From the NCBI RefSeq assembly GCF_900156065.1, contig NZ_FTNF01000001.1, positions 372,001-436,000 of the forward strand: DNA of 64,000 nucleotides, in the 5' to 3' direction. This DNA is from Micromonospora avicenniae. GTDB taxonomy: Bacteria; Actinomycetota; Actinomycetes; Mycobacteriales; Micromonosporaceae. Numbering within the stretch: position 1 is the stretch's first letter; each line of letters starts with the position of its first letter. Both the position numbers and the translations under genes were made by a program. Positions 25,744 to 34,804 of the stretch are shown piece after piece. Below the pieces are notes generated by a model. It worked only from the letters and a program-made list of their open reading frames with translations, was not told the DNA's origin and did no database searches.

Positions 25744-26533
25744 CGGTACTCACCTTCAGGAACGCGCTGAGCTGCTCTGCCGTGCGCTCCGGCTGGTCGG
25801 CGTGCGGGTAGTGACCGGAGTCGTCGATCATGCGCGCCTCCGCGGTGCCGAAGAGCCGCCGGGCGGCGCGCGCCTCGGCACCGGGATCGCGGAAGTCCGG
25901 ATCGCGGGTGCCCATGAGGACCAGGACCGGTTGCCGGACCTCGCGCGCCCGGGCGGTCCAGTGCGGCTCGACCTGGTCGATCACCCCGCGTACCGCGGCC
26001 ATCCGGCCGTGCTCGCGCAGGTTGGCGACCATCGCCCGCCGGTATGCGGCGTCGTCGGCCGGGCGGGTCACCGGGAAGAGCGTCCGGTGGAACATCCCGA
26101 ACAGCCGTGGACTGCGCAGCACCAGTGCCTGGGCGAGCCGCATCGCCGGGTTCGCCTTGGGCGGCTCGACGAACGCGCCGATCAGCACGATTCCGGCGAC
26201 CCGCTCGGGCCCTTCGGCGGCGGCGAAGACGACCGCGGCGGCGCTGGACGAGCTGCCGACCAGTACGGCTGGTCCGCCGAGTTCGTCGACCACGGCCAGC
26301 AGGTCGCCACCGACCTCCGCCGGCGCGTACGTGGGCCAACCGACGGTGGACTCGCCGTGTCCCCGGACGTCCACGGCGGCCACCCGGTAGCCGGCCGCGA
26401 CGAGCAGCGGGACCAGGTGCCGCCAGGACGCTCGGTTCTCCCCCATGCCGTGCGAGAGGACGACGAGCGGGCCTGCCCCCAGCACCTCGTAGGCGATGCG
26501 CCCGTCGGGCCGCTCAACGTAACTAACGCTCAT
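25736..26533 (-). CDS. Alpha/beta-fold hydrolase
   Basis: 265 residues. The oxyanion segment is VLSHGMGENRASW; the nucleophile is in LVGSSSSAAAVVFA (Ser in place of the usual GxSxG centre). Asp is in LMGTRDPDF and His in DSGHYPHADQPE, so the triad looks complete. Probably an esterase/lipase-type enzyme. The ATG at 26533 lies 7 nt after the -10 TAGCTT, so it is leaderless. Co-transcribed with the TetR gene that overlaps it. Confidence 0.85.
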   Translation of the reverse strand: MSVSYVERPDGRIAYEVLGAGPLVVLSHGMGENRASWRHLVPLLVAAGYRVAAVDVRGHGESTVGWPTYAPAEVGGDLLAVVDELGGPAVLVGSSSSAAAVVFAAAEGPERVAGIVLIGAFVEPPKANPAMRLAQALVLRSPRLFGMFHRTLFPVTRPADDAAYRRAMVANLREHGRMAAVRGVIDQVEPHWTARAREVRQPVLVLMGTRDPDFRDPGAEARAARRLFGTAEARMIDDSGHYPHADQPERTAEQLSAFLKVSTGA

Positions 26534-26539
26534 AACTCA

Positions 26540-26569
26540 GAAGCTAATTGCATTAGCCTCCGTCGTCAA
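26540..26569 (-). promoter_or_regulatory. Leaderless promoter with TetR-type operator
   Basis: On the minus strand TTGACG (26564-26569), 17 nt, TAGCTT (26541-26546), then 7 nt to the ATG. The dyad GCTAAT-TGC-ATTAGC (extended arms GAAGCTAAT/ATTAGCCTC, 26540-26560) covers the -10 and half the spacer. It is AT-rich against its surroundings. Most likely bound by the TetR protein encoded downstream. Confidence 0.72.
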
Positions 26570-26611
26570 GGGCTTGACCTCACCTCGGCTTGAAGTCGCA
26601 CGATCGATCGC

Positions 26612-27013
26612 ATGCCGAACGTTCGAAGTGCCGTACCGCACCTGCGCATCGCCCGCCCGACCCGCGACCTCGCCGCAGCAGAACGCTTCTGGGTCGGCGG
26701 CCTCACCCTCGACGTGCTCTGGCGCTCCACCGCCGACGGACCGGACGAGCACGATCTGCTGATGCTGGGCTGGCCGGACGCCCAGTGGCACCTGGAACTG
26801 GTCGCCGGCGTACCCGCTCCGACCCCCACCGAGGAGGACCTGCTCGTGCTCTACCTCGACGGACCGATCGACGAGGACCTGCTACGGGAACTGGAACGGG
26901 CCGGCGGGACACGAGTCTCCGCCGGCCCGTACTGGGACCGCTGGGGTGTGGCGCTGACCGATCCGGACGGCTACCGCCTGGTGCTCAGCACCCGGGGCTG
27001 GTCGAACCGGTGA
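26612..27013 (+). CDS. VOC (glyoxalase/bleomycin-resistance) family protein
   Basis: 133 residues with one VOC repeat pair: HLRIARPTRDLAAAERFWVG at the start and VALTDPDGYRLVLSTRGW at the end, typical of the fold. Possible metal ligands are H10 and a Glu in WHLELV. Function could be a small-molecule isomerase, dioxygenase or resistance protein; nothing here decides. It is divergent from the hydrolase/TetR unit. Confidence 0.85.
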   Translation: MPNVRSAVPHLRIARPTRDLAAAERFWVGGLTLDVLWRSTADGPDEHDLLMLGWPDAQWHLELVAGVPAPTPTEEDLLVLYLDGPIDEDLLRELERAGGTRVSAGPYWDRWGVALTDPDGYRLVLSTRGWSNR

Positions 27014-27023
27014 GCCTGCCGAC

Positions 27024-27944
27024 CTACTTCTTCGACATGAGCGCGCGGGCGAAGAAGGCCAGGTTGGCCGGGCGCTCCGCGAGGCGGCGCATCAGGTAGC
27101 CGTACCACTGGTCGCCGTACGGCACGTACGTGCGCACGGTGTAGCCCTCGCCGACCAGCCGGGTCTGCTCCTCCGGCCGGATGCCGTAGAGCATCTGGAA
27201 CTCGAACCGCTCCGGCCCCCGGTCGAACCACCGGGCCCGGTCCTCGCCGATCGCGATCAGTCGCGGGTCGTGCGTGGCCAGCATGGGGTATCCGTCGCCC
27301 GACATCAGGATGTTCATGCACCGGACATACGACTTGTCCACCTCGTGGGCGGACTGGTACGCCACCGATTCCGGCTCCTTGTAGGCCCCCTTGCAGAGGC
27401 GTACCCGGGAGCCCGTAGTGGCCAGCTCCCGGCAGTCCGACTCGGTCCGCCGCAGGTACGCCTGGAGCACCGCCCCGGTCGACGGGTAGTCCTTGCGCAG
27501 CTTGGCCAGGATCTCCAGCGTCGAATCAGTGGTGGTGTGGTCCTCCATGTCCAGGGTGACCGTCGTGCCCGCCGCGTCGGCCGCCGCGCAGATCGCCTGC
27601 GCGTTGTCGTACGCGAGCTGCTCGTCGAACATCTGCCCGAGCGCGGAGAGCTTCACGCTGACCTCGGCCGCCGGGGTGAGTCCCGCCGCGCCGAGCAGCC
27701 GCAGCAGCGCCAGGTACTCGTCCCGGGTGGCGTTGGCCTGTTCGGGGGTGACGGTGTCCTCGCCGAGGTTGTCGAGGGTGACCGCGAGACCGTCGTTGAC
27801 GAGCGCACGGGTGGCGTGCAGCGCGTCATCGGTCTTGGCGCCGGCCACGAACCGGCGCACGACGTCCCGGGTGAACGGGGCCGTCGCGACGAGCCGCTCG
27901 ACCTGGGATGACCGGGAGGCGGCGAGGATGACGGAACGGAGCAT
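27024..27944 (-). CDS. Proline dehydrogenase
   Basis: 306 residues from the ATG at 27944, normal for single-function bacterial PRODH. It oxidises proline to pyrroline-5-carboxylate with FAD. SVKLSALGQMFD, VTLDMEDHTTTD, AYLRRTESDCREL, RVRLCKGAYKEPE and the C-terminal YVPYGDQWYGYLMRRLAE are the conserved barrel motifs. TACGCT ends 6 nt before the ATG (leaderless). No P5C dehydrogenase gene is adjacent in this window. Confidence 0.94.
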   Translation of the reverse strand: MLRSVILAASRSSQVERLVATAPFTRDVVRRFVAGAKTDDALHATRALVNDGLAVTLDNLGEDTVTPEQANATRDEYLALLRLLGAAGLTPAAEVSVKLSALGQMFDEQLAYDNAQAICAAADAAGTTVTLDMEDHTTTDSTLEILAKLRKDYPSTGAVLQAYLRRTESDCRELATTGSRVRLCKGAYKEPESVAYQSAHEVDKSYVRCMNILMSGDGYPMLATHDPRLIAIGEDRARWFDRGPERFEFQMLYGIRPEEQTRLVGEGYTVRTYVPYGDQWYGYLMRRLAERPANLAFFARALMSKK

Positions 27945-28145
27945 GAGGCGAGCGTATCGCCCGGCCGAAGCCCGACGCGGAGGGGCGGCCCCGCAGGCCG
28001 GCAGGGGGCCGCACGTCGACGTGCCGCGCCGACCAGCCCGGCCCCTGGCGGCCGGGGGCGGGACGGTGGAGTGCCGGCCACCACCCCCTTCTGCCGCACT
28101 ACATCGACGCGCCACGTGGCGTCTGAGTCGTCTACCGTTGTGGGC

Positions 28146-28730
28146 GTGAACTTCGACGCGTACGCCCGGACCGGCGTTGACCTCGTCAACGCCCGCCTGG
28201 ACGACCTCGACGACCTGCGGGCCCTCTTCCCCGAGACCAGCGCATGGATGCGCGAAGAGGTCGCGGAACGGGACCTGGCGATCTTCCGACGGGCGCAGAA
28301 GCGCCTACGTGACGTCTTCGACTACGGCACCTCCGGGCGGGACACCGACGCCGTGGCCGAACTCAACGCACTGCTCGAGGCCTTCCCCGTGCAACCACGC
28401 ATCTCGGGCCACGACTCCAGCGACTGGCACATGCACGTGACCAGCCGGGGCGCCTCGGTGAGTTCCGAGTACCTGGCCGGCGCGGTCTGGGGTCTGTCGG
28501 TCTGGCTGTGCGAGTACGGCAGCGCGCGATTCGGGGTCTGCGCCGACCAGCGCTGCGGCAATGTCTACCTGGACACCTCGTCGAACTGCTGCCGGCGGTT
28601 CTGCTCCGAGCGCTGCGCCACCCGTTCACACGTGGCCGCGCACCGGGCCCGCAAGCGGGCCGCGATCGGCGAGCAGACCACCGTCGCCGCTCAGCCGGTA
28701 CCGGCCGACTCACTGACGCCCGTCAGCTGA
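28146..28730 (+). CDS. CGNR zinc-finger (ABATE-type) putative regulator
   Basis: 194 residues from the GTG at 28146. The N-terminal ~130 residues match the ABATE-type region (VDLVNARLDDLDDL). The C-terminal zinc finger reads FGVCADQRCGNVYLDTSSN then RRFCSERCATRSHVAAHR, the CGNR pattern with four cysteines. Likely a DNA-binding regulator. TACCGT ends 7 nt before the GTG, which suggests a leaderless mRNA. A second CGNR gene is at 58012. Confidence 0.83.
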   Translation: MNFDAYARTGVDLVNARLDDLDDLRALFPETSAWMREEVAERDLAIFRRAQKRLRDVFDYGTSGRDTDAVAELNALLEAFPVQPRISGHDSSDWHMHVTSRGASVSSEYLAGAVWGLSVWLCEYGSARFGVCADQRCGNVYLDTSSNCCRRFCSERCATRSHVAAHRARKRAAIGEQTTVAAQPVPADSLTPVS

Positions 28731-28785
28731 CGTCACCGCCGTCCGCCCGGGCGCAGCGTCGCCGACGGTGCCCCGCGCGGACGGG

Positions 28786-29592
28786 TCAGGCGTCGACCGG
28801 GGACGGCGTGATCAGGTGCTGACGGGCGAAGTCCAACGCGGCGCGCAGGTCGGCCTCGCGTACCGCCCTGCTGCGCGCCCCGCGGGTCGACACCTCCACC
28901 GCCACCGAGCCGGTGAAGCCCCGCCCCGCCAGTGACCGCAGCACCTCGGCGCAGGGCTGGGTGCCCCGCCCCGGTACCAGGTGCTCGTCGCGCCCCTCGC
29001 CGGTGCCGTCGCCGAGGTGCACGTGCGCCAGCGCGTCGCCCATCCGGTCGGCCATCTCCAACGAGTCGGTGTGTGACGCGGCGCAGTGCGACAGGTCGAG
29101 GGTGTACGCGGGGTAGCCGGTCTCCGTCGGATCCCAGCCCGGCACGTACGGAACGAACTGCCGGCCGGCCATCCGGACCGGGTACATGTTCTCCAACGCG
29201 AAGCGCAGATCCGGATAGCGGTCGGCGATCTCGCCGAGCCCGTCGCGGAAGTTGCGGGCGTAGTCGCGCTGCCAGGTGAAGGGCGGATGCACCACCACCG
29301 TCGGCGCCTCCAGCGCCTCGGCCAGCTCGGCCGACCGGCGCAGCCGCTCCCACGGGTCGGGGCTCCACACCCGCTGGGTCACCAGCAGGCAGGGGGCGTG
29401 CACGGAGAGCACCGGCACCCCGTAGTGCTGGGCGAGGCCGCGCAAGGCGCCGGAGTCCTGGCTGACGGCGTCAGTCCAGACCATCACCTCGATCCCGTCG
29501 TAGCCGAGGGCCGCGGCCATCTGGAAGGCCGCCGCCGTCCGCTCCGGGAAGACCGAGGAGCTGGAGAGGAGCACCGGGACTCGGGACGTCAC
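28786..29592 (-). CDS. Sugar phosphate isomerase/epimerase (AP-endonuclease-2-like TIM barrel)
   Basis: 268 residues. Barrel motifs include [57 protein letters not shown] and VAVEVST, with the His/Glu/Asp metal ligands of the xylose-isomerase-like family. Substrate unknown; the conserved place beside Ppx/GppA matches Rv0498 (from memory). GTG start with TACCCT ending 6 nt upstream, so leaderless. Confidence 0.85.
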   Translation of the reverse strand: MTSRVPVLLSSSSVFPERTAAAFQMAAALGYDGIEVMVWTDAVSQDSGALRGLAQHYGVPVLSVHAPCLLVTQRVWSPDPWERLRRSAELAEALEAPTVVVHPPFTWQRDYARNFRDGLGEIADRYPDLRFALENMYPVRMAGRQFVPYVPGWDPTETGYPAYTLDLSHCAASHTDSLEMADRMGDALAHVHLGDGTGEGRDEHLVPGRGTQPCAEVLRSLAGRGFTGSVAVEVSTRGARSRAVREADLRAALDFARQHLITPSPVDA

Positions 29593-29671
29593 TCAGCCAG
29601 GGTAGCCCCGCGGCGCGCGCGACACATGGTGACGAGCGAGCACAAAGCGGCCGTACGGGTCCGGGTGGCGC

Positions 29672-30616
29672 TCAGTGCGGACCGAGCTGGTCGAGCCGGC
29701 GCAGGATGACCCCCTCCCGCAGCGCCCACGGGCAGATCGTCAGCTTCTCGACGTCCAGCTTGCGCATCACCGTCTCGGCCACGACCGCGCCGGCGAGCAG
29801 CTGGTGCGCCCGGCCGATGCTCACCCCTTCCAGTTCGGCGAGCTGCCCGGGCGGGATGTGCCGGATGAAGCCGATCACCTGGCGCAGCCCGGTACGGGTG
29901 AGGCTGCGCTTCGTCCAGACGCCCGCTCCGGAGGGCGCCGCTCCGGCCAGCCGGGCCAGTGTGCGGAACGTCTTCGACGTACCGACCGGCCGTTCCCAAC
30001 CCACGTCGACGATCTCCTTGACCACGGGGTCAAGCTGACCGTCGACGTACTCCCGCAGCTCCTCCACCGCCTGGGCCGACGGCGGCGCCAGGTCCTCCGG
30101 CGACAACCGCAGCCGCTCCCGGGTCAGCCGGCCCGCGCCCAGCGGCAGCGAGACCGCGGCCGTCGGGTCCTCGTCGATCCCGGCGGCGATCTCCAGCGAC
30201 CCGCCGCCGATGTCCAACAGCAGCAGCCGCCCCGCCGACCAGCCGAACCAGCGTCGGACCGCGAGGAACGTCATCCGCGCCTCGTCGGCGCCGGGGAGCA
30301 CCTCCAGGCGTACGCCGGTCTCGTCACGGACCCGGGCCAGCACCTCGGCCGCGTTGGTGGCGTCCCGCACGGCGGAGGTGGCGAACGCGATCAGGTCGTC
30401 GGTGTTCAGGCCGGCGGCGGCCGCCTTGGCCATGCTCACCGCCCTGATCAGCATGTCGGCGCCGACCTCGGTCAGCGCGCCGTCGGGCCCGATCTGCTCG
30501 GCCAGCCGCAGCACCACCTTCTCGGAGTGCGCCGGCCAGGGGTGCGCGCCATGGTGCGCGTCCACCACCAGCAGGTGGACCGTGTTGGAACCGACGTCGA
30601 GGACCCCCAGTCGCAT
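29672..30616 (-). CDS. Ppx/GppA-family exopolyphosphatase/pppGpp phosphatase
   Basis: 314 residues, the short actinobacterial form without the extra C-terminal domain. [19 protein letters not shown] is the ATPase-fold phosphate-1 loop and [13 protein letters not shown] the phosphate-2 loop. It probably hydrolyses polyphosphate or (p)ppGpp; mycobacterial Rv0496 is the recalled counterpart. ATG with TAGGGT ending 6 nt before it (leaderless). Close to the phosphate-response genes senX3-regX3. Confidence 0.92.
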   Translation of the reverse strand: MRLGVLDVGSNTVHLLVVDAHHGAHPWPAHSEKVVLRLAEQIGPDGALTEVGADMLIRAVSMAKAAAAGLNTDDLIAFATSAVRDATNAAEVLARVRDETGVRLEVLPGADEARMTFLAVRRWFGWSAGRLLLLDIGGGSLEIAAGIDEDPTAAVSLPLGAGRLTRERLRLSPEDLAPPSAQAVEELREYVDGQLDPVVKEIVDVGWERPVGTSKTFRTLARLAGAAPSGAGVWTKRSLTRTGLRQVIGFIRHIPPGQLAELEGVSIGRAHQLLAGAVVAETVMRKLDVEKLTICPWALREGVILRRLDQLGPH

Positions 30617-30688
30617 GGTTCGACCCTAGGGCAAGAGGTTTACGCGGCTCCCGGGCCCGGACGCCTGACCACGCGTACGCTGGTCCGG

Positions 30689-31492
30689 GTGACGATGGAG
30701 CTCCGCGTACTGGTGGACGACCCGGGCGACCCGCGCAGCCGCGAGGTGCCGCTGGACTTCCCCCGGGAATGGATCGAGTTCGCCGACCCCGCCGACGAGA
30801 GCCACCTGATCCGGGCCGACCTCACCTGGCTGCTCTCCCGCTGGACCTGCATCTTCGGCCAGGGCTGTCACGGCATCATCGCCGGTCGGGCCGCCGACGG
30901 CTGCTGCTCGCACGGCGCCTTCTTCACCGACTCCGACGACGAGACGCGGGTACGCGCGGCGGTCAAGCGGCTCACGCCGGAGACCTGGCAGTACTTCCGT
31001 CGCGGGTTCAAGAAGTGGACCGAGAACGACACTGTCGACGGCAAGACCCCGGCCCGTCGGACCGCCACCCGCGACACGGACGCGCCCTGCGTCTTCCTCA
31101 ACGACCCGGACTTCCCGGGCGGAGGCGGCTGTGCACTCCACGCCCAGGCGCTGCGCGACGGGGTGCACCCGTTGGAGTACAAGCCGGACGTGTGCTGGCA
31201 ACTTCCGATCCGCCGGGACCAGGACTGGGTCAAGCGGCCGGACAACACGAAGGTGCTGGTGTCCACCCTGTCGGAGTTCGACCGGCGCGGCTGGGGCGCC
31301 GGCGGGCACGACCTGGACTGGTGGTGCACCTCCTCGACGGACGCGCACGTCGGCACCGACCCGATGTACGTCTCCTACGGGCCGGAACTCACCGCGCTGA
31401 TCGGCGCCCCGGCGTACGCGAAGCTGGCCGAACTCTGCGCGACCCGGTCCCGCCAGGGTCTGGTCGCCCCGCACCCGGCCGACCAGTCCTGA
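30689..31492 (+). CDS. Conserved cysteine-cluster protein (YkgJ-like, Rv0495c-type)
   Basis: 267 residues from the GTG at 30689 (ATG 30695 possible). Cysteines cluster as [46 protein letters not shown] and WWCTSS. The spacing resembles YkgJ-type metal-binding proteins, so iron-sulfur or zinc binding is likely. Function is not known. Divergent from ppx, as in mycobacteria (from memory). TACGCT ends 7 nt before the GTG. Confidence 0.75.
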   Translation: MTMELRVLVDDPGDPRSREVPLDFPREWIEFADPADESHLIRADLTWLLSRWTCIFGQGCHGIIAGRAADGCCSHGAFFTDSDDETRVRAAVKRLTPETWQYFRRGFKKWTENDTVDGKTPARRTATRDTDAPCVFLNDPDFPGGGGCALHAQALRDGVHPLEYKPDVCWQLPIRRDQDWVKRPDNTKVLVSTLSEFDRRGWGAGGHDLDWWCTSSTDAHVGTDPMYVSYGPELTALIGAPAYAKLAELCATRSRQGLVAPHPADQS

Positions 31493-31595
31493 TCACCCCG
31501 GTGCCCCGCCGGGGCCGTAGCCGCACCCCGCACGGTGGCCGCACCCCTCACGAGGCGTGATTCGTCAGGCCACCGGTTCCACCTTCTCCGCCATC

Positions 31596-31718
31596 CTTTG
31601 CTCTGCATACCTATACGCGCCACTCACGCTCCGCATCCGCTTCGGGCGTTCGGCGTGACCGGGGAAAGCACTGAGCGCCAGCTCAGGGCGGTGGTGCGTA
31701 TATGGGTGCAGAGCAAAG
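31596..31718. repeat. Palindromic dispersed repeat, copy B
   Basis: A 123-bp element with the same ends as copy A: CTTTGCTCTGCA at 31596 and its complement ending at 31718. The ~28-bp arms match at about 24 positions and are separated by a longer centre that contains its own hairpin CTGAGC-GCCA-GCTCAG. It lies between the convergent Cys-cluster gene and regX3. No other gene is visible in 31493-31887. Confidence 0.75.
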
Positions 31719-31887
31719 GACATTGAACGGCACAGGGAGGCCCGCCGGCCCGACACACACGGTCACGCCGGGCGACCCGGAGCCTCACTTACTGAACGTG
31801 ATGGCCCGCAGGCGGGCGAGCCGCCGCCCGCACCCCCGCCGCCCGCCGGTCACCGATCGCCGGTCACACCAGTCGCCGGCCGCCCGA

Positions 31888-32571
31888 TCACGGCTCGAAC
31901 TTGTAGCCCAGGCCGCGCACGGTGACGATGTAGCGCGGCGCGGACGGCTCCGGCTCGACCTTGGAGCGGAGCCGCTTGACGTGCACGTCCAGGGTCTTGG
32001 TGTCGCCGACGTAGTCGGCGCCCCAGACCCGGTCGATGAGCTGGCCCCGGGTGAGCACCCGTCCGGCGTTGCGCAGCAGCAGCTCCAGCAGCTCGAACTC
32101 CTTGAGCGGAAGCTGCACGGCGCCGCCGTCGACGGTCACCACGTGACGCTCGATGTCCATCCGGACCGGGCCGGCCGCCAGCGTCGGGGTACCCGACTCG
32201 GCCGCCTCGGGAGTCTGCCGGCGCAGCACGGCGCGGATCCGGGCCACCAGCTCGCGCGGCGAGTACGGCTTCGTGACGTAGTCGTCAGCCCCGATCTCCA
32301 GGCCGACGACCTTGTCGATCTCACTGTCCCGCGCGGTCACCATGATGATCGGCACGTGTGAACGTTGCCGGAGCTGACGGCAGACCTCGGTACCCGACAT
32401 TTCGGGCAGCATCAGGTCGAGCAGCACGATGTCAGCCCCGGTCCGGTCGAACTCGGTCAGGGCCGACGGACCCGTCGCGGCGACCGAGACCTCGAAACCC
32501 TCCTTGCGGAGCATGTACGACAGGGCGTCGGAGAACGACTCCTCGTCCTCGACCACCAGAACGCGGCTCAA
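31888..32571 (-). CDS. regX3: OmpR-family response regulator RegX3
   Basis: 227 residues. The receiver domain (VLVVEDEESFSDALSYML) has phospho-acceptor Asp52 in LLDLMLPE and the YVTKPYSPREL switch Lys. The winged-helix effector reads FELLELLLRNAGRVLTRGQL and GLGYKFEP. With SenX3 and PhoU it forms the actinobacterial phosphate-starvation system. The start is TTG at 32571 with AAGGA 7 nt upstream. It lies 22 nt after senX3. Confidence 0.95.
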   Translation of the reverse strand: MSRVLVVEDEESFSDALSYMLRKEGFEVSVAATGPSALTEFDRTGADIVLLDLMLPEMSGTEVCRQLRQRSHVPIIMVTARDSEIDKVVGLEIGADDYVTKPYSPRELVARIRAVLRRQTPEAAESGTPTLAAGPVRMDIERHVVTVDGGAVQLPLKEFELLELLLRNAGRVLTRGQLIDRVWGADYVGDTKTLDVHVKRLRSKVEPEPSAPRYIVTVRGLGYKFEP

Positions 32572-32593
32572 CGGGTTTTCCTTTCCATTGCTG

Positions 32594-33877
32594 TCAGACC
32601 TGCCGAAGCTCGGCTGAACCGGGCTCGATCCCAGCGCCTGGCAGTGTCGTCAGGAGGTCTTCCGGGGGGCGAGCGGGCAACCGGAGGGTGAACGTCGACC
32701 CACCACCAAGAGTGCTCGACACATCGACCCGTCCGCCATGGTTGCTCGCGATGTGTTTCACGATGGCCAGCCCCAACCCCGTACCCCCGGTGGATCGGGA
32801 ACGCGCCTGGTCGGCTCGGTAGAACCGCTCGAAGATCCGGTCGACGTCGGTGGGGGCGATGCCGATGCCCTGATCGGTGACCGCGATCTCGACGTGCTCC
32901 TCGCCACTACGGGCGGTGATCCGTACCTTCGTGCCATCGGCCGAGTAGTTGACGGCATTCTCGACCAGGTTGGCCACGGCGGTGGCGAGCTGACTGTCAC
33001 TGCCGTAGACGGTCAGGCCACGCTGCCCCTCGACCACCACCTCGATCTCGCGGGCGGAAGCCGTGGTGCGCGTACGGTCGACCACCTCGGCGACCACCCA
33101 GTCCACCGAGACCGGCTCGGGAGCCGGTTGCGGCTCGGCCCCCTGCAGGCGGGTCAGTTCGAGCAGTTCCTGCACCAGCCGGCCCAGCCGGGTGGATTCG
33201 TGCTGTATGCGCTCGGCGAAACGACGGGCGGCGACCATGTCCTCGGACAGGTCCGGCGCGGCGTCGGTGGCCGGCTCCGTGGCGTCCAGCAGCGCTTCGG
33301 CCAGCAGTTGCAGGGCACCGATCGGCGTCTTCAGCTCGTGGCTCACATTTGCCACGAAGTCGCGCCGCACCCGGGCGAGCCGGTGCGACTCGGTCACGTC
33401 GGCGGCTTCCACGGCGATGTAGCCGGCACCCACGCCCATCGCCCTCAGGTGCACGCCGAGCGGATTGTCCCCGGCGTTGTCGCGGCCCCGGGGCAGGTCC
33501 AGCTCGATCTCGCGCCGGATGCCCGTGCGCCGCACCTGACCGGCGAGGGTACGGATCAGCGGGTGCGCCGCTATCGAGCCCGGGCTAGCACCGGTGCGCA
33601 GCAGACCCATCGCCCGGGCGGCGGGATTGACCAGGACGGGAACGTCGTCCGGATCCAGCACGACGACGCCGGCTCGGAGGGAGTCGATCGTACGGCGGCC
33701 GAGCCCAGCCTGCGGATCCTCGGCTATGGCGGGCCTCCCCCTGTTCACGTGGGAACTGCCGCTCCCCGTCGACTTGTCACGGCGGGCCCACCTCGACCGG
33801 ATTCCGGGTAGCAGGATCCCGGCGACCAATCCGGCCACCAGCGCCACGGCCACTGCGACCGCCACCGCCCATTCCAC
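32594..33877 (-). CDS. senX3: Phosphate-sensing histidine kinase SenX3
   Basis: 427 residues. One N-terminal membrane helix (AVAVAVALVAGLVAGILL), then a PAS-like region (VVLDPDDVPVLVNPAARAMG), HisKA with His180 in VSHELKTPIGALQL, and HATPase with NLVENAVNYSADGT and GTGLGLAIVKHI. It is the sensor partner of RegX3 and reads phosphate status together with the Pst transporter and PhoU. GTG start with TACGAT ending 6 nt upstream (leaderless). Confidence 0.94.
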   Translation of the reverse strand: MEWAVAVAVAVALVAGLVAGILLPGIRSRWARRDKSTGSGSSHVNRGRPAIAEDPQAGLGRRTIDSLRAGVVVLDPDDVPVLVNPAARAMGLLRTGASPGSIAAHPLIRTLAGQVRRTGIRREIELDLPRGRDNAGDNPLGVHLRAMGVGAGYIAVEAADVTESHRLARVRRDFVANVSHELKTPIGALQLLAEALLDATEPATDAAPDLSEDMVAARRFAERIQHESTRLGRLVQELLELTRLQGAEPQPAPEPVSVDWVVAEVVDRTRTTASAREIEVVVEGQRGLTVYGSDSQLATAVANLVENAVNYSADGTKVRITARSGEEHVEIAVTDQGIGIAPTDVDRIFERFYRADQARSRSTGGTGLGLAIVKHIASNHGGRVDVSSTLGGGSTFTLRLPARPPEDLLTTLPGAGIEPGSAELRQV

Positions 33878-33971
33878 CTGGCGATCGTAGGGTCATTGTT
33901 AACCTGGCTACCGCCCAGAAAGGGATGAAACCGGCTCGCTTCCCGCAAAATTAACGTAACCGTCGGGCGTC

Positions 33972-34014
33972 GTTCACCGTGATTCATTTCGGGTCCGCCC
34001 GTGCGCCCTACCGT
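33972..34014 (+). promoter_or_regulatory. Candidate phoU promoter with PHO-box-like repeat
   Basis: A -10 TACCGT (34009-34014) has no sigma70 -35. Instead GTTCACCGTGATTCATTTCG at 33972 carries two TTCA half-sites 10 bp apart over the -35 position. GTTCACC is the core of the streptomycete PHO box, but the repeat is 10 not 11 bp, so the match is only suggestive. It could serve senX3 as well. Confidence 0.35.
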
Positions 34015-34078
34015 GGTCGGCACACCGCTCAATCCTGCGCCGGCTCCGGCCGGCCACGACCCCCAACAGGACGTGACA

Positions 34079-34732
34079 ATGCGCGACGAGTTCCGGGCCG
34101 ATCTACACCTTGTGAGCCAACTGCTGGTGGACATGGCCGAGGGAGTCCGGTCCGCCATGCGGCAGGCTACTCGGGCCCTGCTCACCGCCGACCGGCAGGC
34201 CGCCGAGACGGTCATCGAGCGGGACGCCGAGATCGACGACCTCTACCGGCACGTCGAGGAGCGGGTCTGCGACCTGCTGGCGCGGCAGGCGCCGGTCGCC
34301 TCCGACCTGCGTGCCATGATCACCGCCCTGCACGTCGCGGCGGACCTCGAGCGGATGGGCGACCTGGCCGACCACGTGGCGAAGACCGCGCTGCGCAGGC
34401 ACCCCTCGCCCGCCGTGCCGGCCGAGCTGCGCCAGATCTTCACCGACATGGCCGCGATCGCCGACCGGATGGCCGAGAAGATCGCCTCGGTGCTGGCCAA
34501 GCCCGACGCCGACATCGCCGCCGAGCTCGACCGCGACGACGACGCGATGGACGAGCTGCACAAGCACCTCTTCGGCGTGCTGCTCGGCGAGGACTGGCCG
34601 TACGGGGTGGAGACCGCGATCGACGCCACCCTCCTGGGCCGCTTCTACGAGCGCTTCGCCGACCACGCGGTGAACGCCGGCGAGCACGTGGTCTACCTGA
34701 TCACCGGCGAACAGGCGCCGACGGCCGGCTGA
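34079..34732 (+). CDS. phoU: Phosphate transport regulator PhoU
   Basis: 217 residues from the ATG at 34079 (AGGA about 8 nt upstream). Two PhoU helical repeats are seen: MRDEFRADLHLVSQLLVDMA with DAEIDDLYRHVEERV, and the second with DDAMDELHKHLFGVL and FYERFADHAVNAGEHVVYL. It links Pst uptake to SenX3 and represses signalling in high phosphate. Divergent from senX3 across a 200-bp regulatory gap. Confidence 0.95.
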   Translation: MRDEFRADLHLVSQLLVDMAEGVRSAMRQATRALLTADRQAAETVIERDAEIDDLYRHVEERVCDLLARQAPVASDLRAMITALHVAADLERMGDLADHVAKTALRRHPSPAVPAELRQIFTDMAAIADRMAEKIASVLAKPDADIAAELDRDDDAMDELHKHLFGVLLGEDWPYGVETAIDATLLGRFYERFADHAVNAGEHVVYLITGEQAPTAG

Positions 34733-34750
34733 GCCGCGCGCCTGAACTCC

Positions 34751-34786
34751 GCAGGGCCCTCGCCGCTTGCGCAGCGGGGGCCCTGC
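34751..34786. terminator. Bidirectional terminator between phoU and gpm
   Basis: GCAGGGCCC pairs with GGGCCCTGC, and inside it CCGCT pairs with AGCGG around a TGCGC loop; a three-base bulge separates the stems. It lies between two convergent genes. Confidence 0.72.
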
Positions 34787-34804
34787 GCGGCGCCGGGAAG
34801 TGGC

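Noticed and set aside
28721..28745. CGTCAGCTGACG palindrome at the end of the first CGNR gene.
   Set aside because: Only 6-bp arms, partly coding; chance is likely in this composition.
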